A DNA stretch of 64,000 nt from Novosphingobium lindaniclasticum LE124 (GCF_000445125.1 NZ_ATHL01000050.1:43994-107993); one strand, 5' to 3'. Shown: positions 33,959-42,960, counted from the first letter of the stretch. The notes: generated by a model not told the origin, from the sequence alone. Translations and numbers: made by a program.

Positions 33959-35275
33959 ATGCCCCCAGTGGTTTCATCTGGAGATGCCCCGGTGCTTCAC
34001 GCGCAGCCAGCCGGAGTCCGCTACGGACCGGCGCTGACGCTGCTGGCCAGCCTGTTTTTCATGTGGGGCTTCATCACCGTCATCAACAACACGCTGCTGC
34101 CGCACCTGCGCAGCGTGTTCGACCTGAGCTACACCCAGACGACGCTGATCGAATCGGTGTGGTTCATCGCCTATTTCGTCGCTTCGATTCCCTCGGCCAA
34201 GCTGATCGAGCGCGTCGGCTACCAGAAGTCGCTGGTCGTCGGCCTGCTGATCATGGCGGCGGGCGCGCTGGGCATGATGCTGGCTGCCAGCATTCCGTCC
34301 TACGGCGTCACGCTGCTCATGCTCTTCGTGATCGCCAGCGGCATCACCCTGCTTCAGGTTGCGGCCAACCCCTATGTCGCCGTCGTCGGCAAGCCCGAGA
34401 CCGCGTCCTCGCGCCTCAACCTGGTGCAGGCGCTCAACTCGGCCGGAACCATGCTCGCCCCGCTTTTCGGCGCTTACCTGATCCTCGGTCGTTCCAAGGG
34501 CGGTACGTCGGCCGCCGGCACCGTGCTGACCGATGCCGAGCGTCTGGCTGATGCGCATTCGGTGATCCTGCCCTATGGCCTGGTCGCCGTGGTGCTGGTG
34601 ATCCTCGCCGTGGTGATCGCCAAGTTCCCCCTGCCCGCCATGGGTTCGGCCAACTCACGCCTCGCCAAGGAACAGCGCAAGAACCTCTCGCTGTGGAACC
34701 ACCGCAACCTCGTGTTCGGCATTCCGGCGATCTTCATCTACCTGATCGCCGAGATCGGCGTGGCGAACCTCTTCGTGAACTTCGTCAGCCAGCCGGACAT
34801 CGCCAACCTGACGCACGAGCAGGCGGGTAAGTACCTCACGTTCCTGTGGGGCGGCATGATGATCGGCCGTTTCGCCGGTTCCGCGATCATGCAGCGTTTC
34901 GACGCCGGCAAGGTCCTGGCGTTCTTCTCGGTCGGCGCGTTCATCGTGATGATCGTGACGGTCTTCGCCAGCGGCCCGGTCGCCATGTGGTCGCTGATCC
35001 TGGTCGGCCTGTTCCACTCGATCATGTTCCCGACCATCTTCACCCTCGGCATCAAGGGCCTCGGCCCGCTGACCGAGGAAGGCTCGGGCCTGCTGGTCAT
35101 GGCGATTGCCGGTGGCGCGCTTGTGATCGTGCAGGGGTGGCTGGCCGATAATTTCGGCCTCCAGAATTCCTTCATCCTGACGGCGGTATGCGAACTCTAC
35201 GTGCTGTTCTACGCACTGTGGGGCAGCAAGGTGACCAACGCCGAGCCGGATCTGGTTCCCGAGCCTGCCGAGTAA
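33959..35275 (+). CDS. FucP/GluP-type MFS sugar permease
   Basis: This 438-residue inner-membrane protein is a proton-sugar symporter of the FucP/NagP/GluP subgroup, likely for L-arabinose and/or galactose. Twelve hydrophobic segments are visible. The subgroup marks are FFMWGFITVINNTLLPHLRS in helix 1 and GITLLQVAANPYVAVVGKPE with ASSRLNLVQALNSAGTMLAP in the middle. The ATG at 33959 follows AGAGAGGAT; a GTG/TTG extension upstream is unnecessary. It is divergent from the epimerase gene and followed by a strong bidirectional terminator. Sugar specificity is inferred only from the cluster. Confidence 0.9.
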   Translation: MPPVVSSGDAPVLHAQPAGVRYGPALTLLASLFFMWGFITVINNTLLPHLRSVFDLSYTQTTLIESVWFIAYFVASIPSAKLIERVGYQKSLVVGLLIMAAGALGMMLAASIPSYGVTLLMLFVIASGITLLQVAANPYVAVVGKPETASSRLNLVQALNSAGTMLAPLFGAYLILGRSKGGTSAAGTVLTDAERLADAHSVILPYGLVAVVLVILAVVIAKFPLPAMGSANSRLAKEQRKNLSLWNHRNLVFGIPAIFIYLIAEIGVANLFVNFVSQPDIANLTHEQAGKYLTFLWGGMMIGRFAGSAIMQRFDAGKVLAFFSVGAFIVMIVTVFASGPVAMWSLILVGLFHSIMFPTIFTLGIKGLGPLTEEGSGLLVMAIAGGALVIVQGWLADNFGLQNSFILTAVCELYVLFYALWGSKVTNAEPDLVPEPAE

Positions 35276-35295
35276 TCGGACGGTCCAGCGTCAAC

Positions 35296-35335
35296 AAAAA
35301 AGCCCCGGCGAGCGATCGCCGGGGCTTTTTCTTTT
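35296..35335. terminator. Bidirectional terminator between the permease and GntR genes
   Basis: AGCCCCGGCGA (35301-35311) and TCGCCGGGGCT (35316-35326) form a perfect 11-bp stem with a 4-base loop. It is flanked by AAAAA on the left and TTTTTCTTTT on the right, so it can stop transcription from both convergent genes. Confidence 0.92.
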
Positions 35336-35390
35336 GGAGCGGTAAGGAAAGCCGTCGACCCGGATCAAGTCCGGGAAGACGGTCTCCCTA

Positions 35391-36149
35391 TTACTTCTTC
35401 TCCATCGCGCTGCGGGTATCCTCCAGCGCCAGGTCCACAAGGACGTTCATCGCTTCGGCTGCTGCCGCCGCATCTCCGGCGGCAATGGCATCATAGACGC
35501 GCACATGGTCGGGGATCGGGTTGCGGGGCAGGGCGCGGGCGCGTTGCTTGAACTGGGTGGTCCAGTTCACCGCCGCACCGATCGAGGCGCTGAGCACCAG
35601 CAAGGCGTCGTTGCGCGTCGCCTGGAGGATCGCATTGTGGAAATCGCGGTCCGCCGCGCGCCCGGCCTCGGTGGTGAGGGTATGGCGGCGCATGGCCGCC
35701 AGCGCGTCCTTCATCGCCTTGAGGTCGTTCTTGTCGCGGCGCTGTGCGGCAAGGCGTGCGGCGGCCGGCTCGACGATGGCACGCAGTTCGAACAGGCTGC
35801 GCACGAATTCGATGTCCGGCTCTCCGGCGAAGGCCCAGCCGAGCACTTCGGGATCGAGCAGGTTCCAGCGCTCACGCGGGAGCACTCGCGTTCCGGCCTT
35901 GGGGCGGCTCGCCACCAGACCCTTCGCACTCAGGACTTGAATGGCCTCGCGATAGGCGCTGCGCGAGACTTGCAGCTCCTCCGCGAAGGCCACTTCGCCA
36001 GAAAGAATGTCTCCGGGTGCATATTTGCCGGACAAGATGGCCGTTCCCAGTTTATGGGCGATAGCGCCGTGCAGGCGTCGTCCGGGACCCCGGGCCTCGT
36101 CCGCGGGCCTTGCACTTTCTTCATCGTTCACGAAATTGGCTTCTGACAC
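35391..36149 (-). CDS. GntR/FadR family transcription regulator (FCD domain)
   Basis: Probably the sugar-acid-responsive regulator of this locus. The 252-residue protein has an N-terminal winged helix (LGTAILSGKYAPGDILSGEV, then FAEELQVSRSAYREAIQVLS and KAGTRVLPRERW) and a C-terminal FCD ligand domain with the metal-binding pattern (DRDFHNAILQAT with later His in DHVRVYDAI). I chose the GTG at 36147-36149 because GAGAGG lies 11 bases before it; an ATG at 36194 would add 15 residues. It is divergent from the aldehyde dehydrogenase operon, and palindromes of FadR type occur over three promoters here. Confidence 0.9.
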   Translation of the reverse strand: MSEANFVNDEESARPADEARGPGRRLHGAIAHKLGTAILSGKYAPGDILSGEVAFAEELQVSRSAYREAIQVLSAKGLVASRPKAGTRVLPRERWNLLDPEVLGWAFAGEPDIEFVRSLFELRAIVEPAAARLAAQRRDKNDLKAMKDALAAMRRHTLTTEAGRAADRDFHNAILQATRNDALLVLSASIGAAVNWTTQFKQRARALPRNPIPDHVRVYDAIAAGDAAAAAEAMNVLVDLALEDTRSAMEKK

Positions 36150-36233
36150 TGTTATTGGCACCTCTCGCAGGAAACGTAACAGCCCTTCCCACATGAAGGA
36201 ACGACAAACATTGCGTTTCTGATGCGCTGGGAA

Positions 36234-36246
36234 TATGTCGGAGTAA
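36234..36246. promoter_or_regulatory. Putative GntR operator upstream of the aldehyde dehydrogenase operon
   Basis: TATGTC-G-GAGTAA is a near-palindrome of the same type as the permease and receptor sites. TTGCGT (36211-36216) lies 17 bases upstream of TATGTC, so the site overlaps the probable -10. It is 16 bases before the aldehyde dehydrogenase ATG and in the region shared with the divergent gntR gene. Confidence 0.5.
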
Positions 36247-36261
36247 ATAGGGAGATCCCAA

Positions 36262-37788
36262 ATGACCGAATTCCGTTCCATCGTGGCCGAAACCGGCGAA
36301 CCGCACGGTGAACCGCTGGCCGTGAACGGCCCGGCCGACGTCGCTGCCGCCTGCGCCGCAGCTGCCGCCGCCTTCGATACCTATCGTGCAACCGATCGTG
36401 AAACCCGCGCCGCTTTCCTGGAGCGAATCGCGGACGAGATCATGGCCATCGGTGATTCGCTGATCGAAGCCTACATGGCCGAGAGCGGCCTGCCCCGTGG
36501 TCGCGGCGAAGGCGAGCGTGGCCGTACCGTTGGCCAGCTGCGTCTCTTCGCGGACGTCGTCCGCAAGGGCCAGTGGCAGCAGCTGCGCATCGATCCGGCC
36601 CTGCCGGACCGCGCCCCGCTGCCCCGTCCCGACTTGCGCCTGCGCATGATCCCGGTCGGCCCGGTCGCCGTGTTCGGCGCCTCGAACTTCCCGCTGGCCT
36701 TCTCGACCGCCGGTGGTGACACCGCTTCGGCGCTCGCCGCCGGTTGCCCGGTCGTCGTCAAGGGCCACCCGGCCCACCCGATCACCGGCAGCCTGATTGC
36801 CGCCGCGATCACCAAGGCCGTCAAGGATGCCGGTCTTCCCGAGGGCGTGTTCCAGCACCTCGTCGGCCCCTCGAACGAACTCGGCGCCGCCCTCGTGCAG
36901 GACCCGCGTATCATGGCGGTCGGCTTCACCGGCTCGCGCGGTGGCGGTCTCGCTCTCGCCAAGCTGGCCCAGGAACGCGAAGTGCCGATCCCGGTCTATG
37001 CCGAAATGTCGAGCATCAACCCGGTTCTGCTGCTTCCCGAGGCGCTCAAGGCGCGCGGCGAAGCGCTCGGCACCGCTTTCGTCGGTTCGCTGACGATGGG
37101 CGCCGGCCAGTTCTGCACCAACCCTGGCCTGATCCTGGCCGTCGAGGGTGAAGGCCTGGACGCCTTCGTCGCCGCCGCCACCGGCAGCGTCTCGGAAGCC
37201 AAGCCGCAGACCATGCTCACCACCGGCATCGCCGCCGCCTATGCCAAGGGCGTGGAAGCGCTCGAAGGCAATGCGGGTGTCGAAATCCTCGCCAAGGGCG
37301 AAGCAGGCAGCAAGACCACCGGCGGTGCGATCCTGTTCCAGACCACGGCGGCCCAGTTCCTGGCGGACAAGGCGATCGGCCACGAAGTGTTCGGCGCTGC
37401 CTCTATCGTCGTGCGCTGCAAGGACGAAGCCGAACTCGCCAGCCTGCTCGAAGGCCTGGAAGGCCAGCTGACCGCCACCCTGCACATGGACGATGCCGAC
37501 GAAGCCGCCGCTTCGCGTCTTCTCCCGGTGCTGGAACGCAAGGTCGGCCGCATCCTCGTCAACGGCTGGCCCACCGGCGTCGAAGTGTGCCACGCGATGG
37601 TTCACGGCGGCCCGTTCCCGTCGACCTCCGACCCGCGCACCACGTCGGTCGGCAGCATGGCGATCGACCGCTTCCTGCGTCCGGTCAGCTACCAGAACTT
37701 CGCACAGGGCCTGCTTCCGGCAGAACTGCGCGACGCAGCCTACGGTGACGGCGCGCCCCGCCTGATCGACGGCGCGCTTACCCTCTAA
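36262..37788 (+). CDS. Aldehyde dehydrogenase (probable 2-oxoglutarate semialdehyde dehydrogenase)
   Basis: It would oxidise 2,5-dioxopentanoate to 2-oxoglutarate, the last step of the non-phosphorylative arabinose route. The 508-residue protein has Asn142 (FGASNFPLAFS), general-base Glu248 (VYAEMSSINP) and nucleophile Cys285 (GAGQFCTNPG). Its length and the VAVFGASNFPLAFSTAGGDT segment are typical of the KGSADH group used in sugar-acid pathways rather than of betaine or succinate-semialdehyde enzymes. It is the first gene of a seven-gene plus-strand operon, and the next gene encodes the dehydratase expected to make its substrate. Confidence 0.9.
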   Translation: MTEFRSIVAETGEPHGEPLAVNGPADVAAACAAAAAAFDTYRATDRETRAAFLERIADEIMAIGDSLIEAYMAESGLPRGRGEGERGRTVGQLRLFADVVRKGQWQQLRIDPALPDRAPLPRPDLRLRMIPVGPVAVFGASNFPLAFSTAGGDTASALAAGCPVVVKGHPAHPITGSLIAAAITKAVKDAGLPEGVFQHLVGPSNELGAALVQDPRIMAVGFTGSRGGGLALAKLAQEREVPIPVYAEMSSINPVLLLPEALKARGEALGTAFVGSLTMGAGQFCTNPGLILAVEGEGLDAFVAAATGSVSEAKPQTMLTTGIAAAYAKGVEALEGNAGVEILAKGEAGSKTTGGAILFQTTAAQFLADKAIGHEVFGAASIVVRCKDEAELASLLEGLEGQLTATLHMDDADEAAASRLLPVLERKVGRILVNGWPTGVEVCHAMVHGGPFPSTSDPRTTSVGSMAIDRFLRPVSYQNFAQGLLPAELRDAAYGDGAPRLIDGALTL

Positions 37789-37805
37789 CCAGTCCAACCC
37801 AATCC

Positions 37806-37839
37806 CCGCGGCGCGCTCCCCCAAGAAGGCGCGCCGCGG
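37806..37839 (+). promoter_or_regulatory. Intercistronic stem-loop after the aldehyde dehydrogenase gene
   Basis: CCGCGGCGCGC (37806-37816) and GCGCGCCGCGG (37829-37839) make a perfect 11-bp stem without a T-run. It sits in the only sizeable gap (81 bases) of the first six genes of the operon and may attenuate transcription or protect the upstream message. Confidence 0.6.
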
Positions 37840-37869
37840 TTAGGGCCAAGTCCCTTCCGGGAGAGATCC

Positions 37870-38874
37870 ATGACCTACCTTCGCCTGCTCCAGCATCGCG
37901 CGCCGAACGGCGTGCGCTCCGTCATCCTTGCCGAGGGCGACGCCGCCCACTTCCTCAAGGGCGTCACCACCACGCGTGAACTCGCCCAGCGCGCCATCGC
38001 CGAAGGCGTGACGCTGGCCGATGCCGCCAAGGCTGCCGGGCAGGGCGAAGCGGTCGACATCAAGGCCGAACTCGCGGCGGGCAACCTGCTCGCCCCGATC
38101 GACCACGACGACAGCGCTCACCTGCTGATGACCGGCACGGGCCTGACGCACCTCGGTTCGGCCGAAGGCCGCAACAAGATGCACGCTGCCGCCGCCTCGG
38201 GTGAGCACGTCACCGATTCCATGCGCATGTTCCTCGAAGGCCTCGAAGGCGGCAAGCCCGCCGCCGGCACCGAAGGCCAGCAGCCGGAATGGTTCTACAA
38301 GGGCGACGGCCAGCTGCTTGTCGGCCCCGGCGAAGCGCTCACCATGCCTGCCTTCGCCAAGGATGGCGGCGAAGAGCCCGAACTCGCGGGCATCTACCTC
38401 GTCGGCGAAGACGGTAACGTTTATCGCCTCGGCCTCGCGCTCGCCAACGAGTTCTCGGACCACATCACCGAGCGCCACAACTACCTCTGGCTCGCCCACT
38501 CGAAGCTGCGCCAGGCCGCTCTCGGCCCGGAACTGCTGCTCGGCACCCCGCCGGAGAAGATCGAAGGCACCAGCAAGATCGTCCGCAATGGCGAAACGAT
38601 CTGGGAAAAGCCGTTCCTCTCGGGCGAAGGCAACATGTCGCACACTTTTGCGAACCTGGAACATCACCACTTCAAGTACGATCTGTTCCGCCGCTCGGGC
38701 GACGTGCACGTCCACTTCTTCGGCACTGCCACGCTCTCGTTCAGCGACGGCGTGACGACGCAGGAAGGCGACGTGTTCGAGATCGACGCCGCGCCCTTCA
38801 CCCTGCCGGTTTCCAACCCGCTCGCCCGCGCTGCCGCTTCGGCAGAGGCGACCACGACCGTCAAGGCGCTCTGA
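37870..38874 (+). CDS. FAH-family 2-keto-3-deoxy-L-arabinonate dehydratase (AraD1/GguC-like)
   Basis: It would convert 2-keto-3-deoxy-L-arabinonate to 2,5-dioxopentanoate. The 334-residue protein has the fumarylacetoacetase-type fold residues: LLMTGTGLTHLGSAEGRNKM, a WFYKGDG motif, then ELAGIYLVGEDGNVYRLGLA with NEFSDH (metal ligands), and C-terminal VHVHFFGTATLSFSDGV. This combination is that of the GguC/AraD1 subgroup used for arabinose, not of fumarylacetoacetase itself. Position between the aldehyde dehydrogenase and the sugar dehydrogenase supports the step. Family knowledge gives the reaction; the sequence alone does not prove it. Confidence 0.85.
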   Translation: MTYLRLLQHRAPNGVRSVILAEGDAAHFLKGVTTTRELAQRAIAEGVTLADAAKAAGQGEAVDIKAELAAGNLLAPIDHDDSAHLLMTGTGLTHLGSAEGRNKMHAAAASGEHVTDSMRMFLEGLEGGKPAAGTEGQQPEWFYKGDGQLLVGPGEALTMPAFAKDGGEEPELAGIYLVGEDGNVYRLGLALANEFSDHITERHNYLWLAHSKLRQAALGPELLLGTPPEKIEGTSKIVRNGETIWEKPFLSGEGNMSHTFANLEHHHFKYDLFRRSGDVHVHFFGTATLSFSDGVTTQEGDVFEIDAAPFTLPVSNPLARAAASAEATTTVKAL

Positions 38875-38877
38875 GCC

Positions 38878-39804
38878 ATGGATCCGATCCGCATCGCCAT
38901 CGTCGGCGTGGGCAAGATCGCCCGCGACCAGCACATCCCCGCGATCGAGGGCAATCCGAACTTCAGCATCGGCGCCACGGTCAGCCCGAATCATCGCGGC
39001 CCTGAAGGCATCCCGCACTTCAGCAGCCTTGAAGAGCTGATCGAGAGCGGTCCGGCGATCGACGCCGTGGCCCTCTGCACCCCGCCGCAGGTCCGCTACG
39101 ATCTTGCCGCACTCGCGCTGTCGAAGGGCATGCACGTGTTCCTCGAAAAGCCGCCGGGCGCCACGCTGGCCGAAGTGGCCGCGCTGGAAAGCCGCGCCGA
39201 CAAGGTGGGCGTGACCCTGTTCGCCTCGTGGCACTCGCGCTACGCCGCCGGCGTCGCTCCGGCGCGTGCCTGGCTGGCCGAGCGCACCATCCGCAGCGCC
39301 AAGATCGTCTGGCGCGAGGACGTGCGCGTCTGGCATCCGGGCCAGGACTGGATCTGGGAGCCGGGCGGCCTTGGCGTGTTCGATCCGGGCATCAATGCCC
39401 TCTCGATCGCCACCCACATCATGCCGCGCCCGTTCTTCCTCAAGGAAGCGACGCTCAGCCTGCCCGCCAACCGCGCCGCGCCGATCGCCGCCGATATCGA
39501 GTTCCGCGACACTGCCGGGGCCGAGATCCACATGGACCTCGACTGGCGCCAGACCGGCCCGCAATCGTGGGATATCATCGTCGAGACCGATGCGGGCACG
39601 CTGAAGCTTTCGAACGGCGGCGCCGTGCTCACCCTGCCTACCGGCACCGAGCACAATGAAGACCTGGAATATCCGGGCCTTTATTCGCGCTTCGCCAACC
39701 TGATCCGCGGCGGCCGCAGCGATGTGGACATCGCGCCGCTGCGCCTCGTGGCCGACGCATTCCTGCGCGGCAAGCGCGAGCTCGTCGAAGAATTCCACGA
39801 CTGA
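38878..39804 (+). CDS. Gfo/Idh/MocA oxidoreductase (probable L-arabinose/D-galactose 1-dehydrogenase)
   Basis: It would oxidise the C1 of L-arabinose (and D-galactose) with NAD(P), starting the pathway. The 308-residue enzyme has the Rossmann motif IAIVGVGKIARDQHIPAI at the N-terminus and the catalytic Lys in VFLEKPPGATLAE. It also has WHPGQDWIWEPGGLGVFDPG, a segment found in the Azospirillum-type arabinose dehydrogenase and related galactose dehydrogenases, with Asp and His in the sugar site. Start is 3 bases after the upstream stop. Dual sugar use is known for this group and fits the DgoK/DgoA genes nearby. Confidence 0.88.
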   Translation: MDPIRIAIVGVGKIARDQHIPAIEGNPNFSIGATVSPNHRGPEGIPHFSSLEELIESGPAIDAVALCTPPQVRYDLAALALSKGMHVFLEKPPGATLAEVAALESRADKVGVTLFASWHSRYAAGVAPARAWLAERTIRSAKIVWREDVRVWHPGQDWIWEPGGLGVFDPGINALSIATHIMPRPFFLKEATLSLPANRAAPIAADIEFRDTAGAEIHMDLDWRQTGPQSWDIIVETDAGTLKLSNGGAVLTLPTGTEHNEDLEYPGLYSRFANLIRGGRSDVDIAPLRLVADAFLRGKRELVEEFHD

Positions 39805-39829
39805 TTTTCCCAAGGGAGGGGACTGAGTT

Positions 39830-41395
39830 ATGATCAAGGCAATCCGCCTTACCGCCGCTGCCGTCCTGCTGAGCGCCACCGCGCTCGCAGGCACGGCACA
39901 CGCCGACACCGACGGCCAGCCGACCACGGCAACGATCGACGCCGCCAAGCCCGGCCCGGTCTACCACAAGGAAGTCTTCACCCAGTTCGCCGAGCACCTC
40001 GGCACGGGCATCTACGGCGGCCTCTGGGTCGGCAAGAACAGCAAGATCCCGAACACCAACGGCTTCCGCAACGACGTGATCGGCGCGCTGCGTAATCTCT
40101 CGGTGCCGGTGATCCGCTGGCCCGGCGGTTGCTTCGCCGACGAGTACAACTGGCGCGAAGGCATCGGTCCGCAGAACAAGCGTCCGGTCAAGATCAACAC
40201 CCACTGGGGCGGCGTGACCGAGCCCAACACCGTAGGCACGCACGAGTTCTTCGAACTGATCCGCCAGGTCGGCGCGGAAGCCTATGTCGCCGGCAACGTC
40301 GGCAACGGCACCCCGCGCGAAATGGCCGAGTGGGTCGAATACATGACCTCTCCCGCCGGCTCGCTGGCGGACGAACGCGCCCGCAACGGCCACAAGGAAC
40401 CCTGGAAGGTCGCCTACTTCGGCGTGGGTAACGAGCTTTGGGGTTGCGGTGGCAACATGCGTCCCGAATTCGCGGCCGACGAGACCCGTCGCTACGCCAC
40501 CTTCGTCAAGGCGCCCGCCGGCACCAAGATCCTGAAGGTCGCCGCCGGCGCCAATGTCGACGACTACAACTGGACGGAGACGATGATGCGCGTCGCGGCG
40601 CCGCAGCTCGACGGCGTTTCGCTGCACTACTACGTCCACCCCGCCGGCGGCTGGCCGCCGCGTGCGCCCGCCGTCGATTTCGACGAGAACGGCTGGGCCG
40701 ATGCGCTGAACGGCGCCCGCAAGATGGACGAGCTGATCACCAAGCACTCGGCGATCATGGACAAGTACGACCCCGAGAAGCGGGTCTTCCTGGCCGTGGA
40801 CGAATGGGGCTCGTGGTACGCTCAGGATCCGGGCACGCATCCGGGCTTCCTGCGCCAGCAGAACACCCTGCGTGACGCCCTGATCGCTTCGATCCACCTG
40901 GATATCTTCGCCAAGCACGCCGACCGCGTGCGCATGACCGCCATCGCCCAGATGGTGAACGTGCTCCAGGCGATGATCTTCACCGAAGGCAACAAGATGG
41001 TGCTCACGCCCACCTACCATGTCTTCGAGATGTACAAGCCCTGGCAGGACGCGACCGTGCTGCCGCTCGACATCAAGACGCCCTGGTACAACAAGGACCA
41101 GTACTCGATGCCGGCGGTGAGCGGTTCGGCGGTGAAGGCGAAGGACGGCAAGATCCATGTCGGCCTGTCCAACCTCGATCCGAACCAATCGAACACGGTG
41201 ACGATCAAGCTCGACGGCGTGAACGCTGCGGCGGTCACCGGTCGAATCCTGACGGCACCGGCGATCAACTCGCACAACACCTTCGACACCCCGAACGCGG
41301 TCAAGCCCGAGGCCTTCTCCGGCGCCACTGTGCAGGGCGGCAACCTCGTCGTCACCCTGCCGGCCAAGTCGGTCGTGGTGCTCGAACTGCAATGA
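39830..41395 (+). CDS. GH51 alpha-L-arabinofuranosidase, exported
   Basis: It releases terminal L-arabinose from arabinan or arabino-oligosaccharides. The 521-residue protein has a signal peptide (RLTAAAVLLSATALAGTAHA), unusual since many GH51 enzymes are cytoplasmic, so it should act in the periplasm. The TIM-barrel acid/base Glu202 lies in FGVGNELWGCGGN and nucleophile Glu325 in LAVDEWGSWY; VIRWPGGCFADEYNWREGIG is the GH51 substrate-loop signature. A C-terminal beta-sandwich follows from about 425. It lies in the operon between the dehydrogenase and dgoK, whose ATG overlaps its stop. Confidence 0.94.
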   Translation: MIKAIRLTAAAVLLSATALAGTAHADTDGQPTTATIDAAKPGPVYHKEVFTQFAEHLGTGIYGGLWVGKNSKIPNTNGFRNDVIGALRNLSVPVIRWPGGCFADEYNWREGIGPQNKRPVKINTHWGGVTEPNTVGTHEFFELIRQVGAEAYVAGNVGNGTPREMAEWVEYMTSPAGSLADERARNGHKEPWKVAYFGVGNELWGCGGNMRPEFAADETRRYATFVKAPAGTKILKVAAGANVDDYNWTETMMRVAAPQLDGVSLHYYVHPAGGWPPRAPAVDFDENGWADALNGARKMDELITKHSAIMDKYDPEKRVFLAVDEWGSWYAQDPGTHPGFLRQQNTLRDALIASIHLDIFAKHADRVRMTAIAQMVNVLQAMIFTEGNKMVLTPTYHVFEMYKPWQDATVLPLDIKTPWYNKDQYSMPAVSGSAVKAKDGKIHVGLSNLDPNQSNTVTIKLDGVNAAAVTGRILTAPAINSHNTFDTPNAVKPEAFSGATVQGGNLVVTLPAKSVVVLELQ

Positions 41396-42309
41396 GCGTG
41401 AACCATGTCCCCGCCGCTCCTTTTGTTTTGGGAGATTGGGGGACCACCCGGCTTCGGCTGTTCCGCCTTGACGGCGAGGACGTGGTCGCCCGGCTCAGCG
41501 GGCCGGGCGCGCTCGAAGGCGATGCCGAAGCGGCCCTTGCCGAGAGGCTCGACCTCTGGAAGGCCGAGGGGCCGCTGTCCGAAGTCGTGCTTTGCGGCAT
41601 GGCCGGGGCGCCCGGTGCGCTCGTCGCGGCAGGCTATGCGGCCTGCCCGGCGGACGCGGCCCAGTGGCTGTCCTCGCGGGCGCGGCTGGAAGTTGCGGGC
41701 ATTCCGGTCTCGGTCCTGCCGGGGCTGAGCTGCAAGGATTCCGAGGGCGTGCCCGAAGTGATGCGGGGCGAGGAGGCACAAGTCTTCGGCGCCCTGGCGC
41801 TCCACCCCGAACTCGGTTCCGGCGAACACCTGATCGCGCTGCCGGGCACCCACTGCAAGTGGGTCTCGGTGGTGAACGGCACGATCGTCGGCTTCCGTAC
41901 CCATCCGACCGGCGAACTCTTCGCCTTGCTGGCGGGCCAGTCTACGCTGACCGGACCGGAAAAACTCCCTGATGGTACGGCGGGTGAGGGCACTTTCGAC
42001 GAGGGCTTCGCACGCGGTCTGGACCGCTGCGAGGATTCGCTGACCGGCGCCCTGTTCGAGGCCCGGGCCGCGCGCATGCTCGACGGACGCTCGAAAGACT
42101 GGTCGCGCGGGTATATCTCGGGACTGCTGATCGGCGGCGAGGTCTCCGCGCAAGTGCCGACCGGCATTCCGGTCGTGCTGATCGGCGACCCGGCGCTTTC
42201 CGCGCTCTATGATCGCGCGCTGGCGGCCCGTGGCTGCACCTCGCGCAAGATCGATGGCGATGCGGCGGTTCTCGCCGGACTGGCGATCGCGAAAGGACAG
42301 AAGGCATGA
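41392..42309 (+). CDS. dgoK: 2-dehydro-3-deoxygalactonokinase
   Basis: DgoK phosphorylates 2-keto-3-deoxygalactonate in the De Ley-Doudoroff galactose route. The 305-residue protein has the family N-terminal ATPase motif VLGDWGTTRLRLFRL, then LCGMAGAPGAL, LPGTHCKWVSVVNGTI and FRTHPTGELFALLAGQSTL, all DgoK signatures, and a C-terminal SGLLIGGEV. The start overlaps the GH51 stop by four bases and the stop overlaps dgoA, so the three are translationally linked. Its presence in an arabinose operon indicates that galactose is degraded with the same upper enzymes. Confidence 0.93.
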   Translation: MSVNHVPAAPFVLGDWGTTRLRLFRLDGEDVVARLSGPGALEGDAEAALAERLDLWKAEGPLSEVVLCGMAGAPGALVAAGYAACPADAAQWLSSRARLEVAGIPVSVLPGLSCKDSEGVPEVMRGEEAQVFGALALHPELGSGEHLIALPGTHCKWVSVVNGTIVGFRTHPTGELFALLAGQSTLTGPEKLPDGTAGEGTFDEGFARGLDRCEDSLTGALFEARAARMLDGRSKDWSRGYISGLLIGGEVSAQVPTGIPVVLIGDPALSALYDRALAARGCTSRKIDGDAAVLAGLAIAKGQKA

Positions 42310-42938
42310 AGATCGAACAGGTTCTGGCAGAAGGCGCTGCCCCGGTCGTCGCGATCCTGCGCGGCATCCAGACCCACGAAGCGGTCGAGATCGGCCATGC
42401 GCTGGTCGAGGCCGGCGTGCGCATCATCGAAGTGCCGTTCAATTCGCCGGATCCGGCCGGCTCGATCGGCGCCATGGCGAAGGCCCTGGGCGATCGCGCG
42501 GCCATCGGCGGCGGCACCGTGATCGGCACCGATCTGGCCGAGACGCTGGCGGGCGTCGGCGGCACCTTCATGGTCTCGCCCAATGTCGATCCGGTAGTCA
42601 TCAGGCGCTCGATCGAACTCGGCATGGACGTGCTCCCCGGCTTCCTGACCCCGACTGAGGCTTTCGCCGCCGTCGCGGCAGGCGCCAGCGACCTCAAGCT
42701 GTTCCCCGGCTCGGTGCTGGGCAGCAGCTACATCAAGGCGATCCGCGAAGTCCTGCCCAAGCACAGCCGCGTCTGGGCCGTGGGCGGCGTCGGCGCCGCC
42801 AATGTCGCGGAATACCGCGCGGCGGGCGTCTTCGGCATCGGCGTGGGAGGCAGTGTCTACAAGCCCGGCTTCGATGCCGCGACGGTCGGCGCCAAGGCGG
42901 CCGAGATCGTTGCCGCGTGGAATGCCTGCGCAGCATAA
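42306..42938 (+). CDS. dgoA: 2-dehydro-3-deoxy-6-phosphogalactonate aldolase
   Basis: DgoA cleaves KDPGal to pyruvate and glyceraldehyde-3-phosphate. The 210-residue class I aldolase has Arg19 in AILRG, Glu42 in IIEVPFNSPDP and the Schiff-base Lys131 in SDLKLFPGSVLG. EVPFNSPDP (rather than EVTLRTP) points to the galactose enzyme rather than the Entner-Doudoroff KDPG aldolase. Length is normal. It follows dgoK with an ATGA overlap, completing the galactose branch. Confidence 0.94.
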   Translation: MKIEQVLAEGAAPVVAILRGIQTHEAVEIGHALVEAGVRIIEVPFNSPDPAGSIGAMAKALGDRAAIGGGTVIGTDLAETLAGVGGTFMVSPNVDPVVIRRSIELGMDVLPGFLTPTEAFAAVAAGASDLKLFPGSVLGSSYIKAIREVLPKHSRVWAVGGVGAANVAEYRAAGVFGIGVGGSVYKPGFDAATVGAKAAEIVAAWNACAA

Positions 42939-42960
42939 AAACGAATTTTGGAGAGTTAAC

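Noticed and set aside
35359..35375. CCCGGA-TCAAG-TCCGGG near the gntR stop as a second terminator
   Set aside because: The stem is only 6 bp with no T-run, and the strong bidirectional terminator 30 bases away already explains the junction.
41352..42697. Antisense open frames across dgoK and dgoA
   Set aside because: Both sense genes are complete with catalytic residues and linked by ATGA overlaps. The antisense products have no recognisable features.
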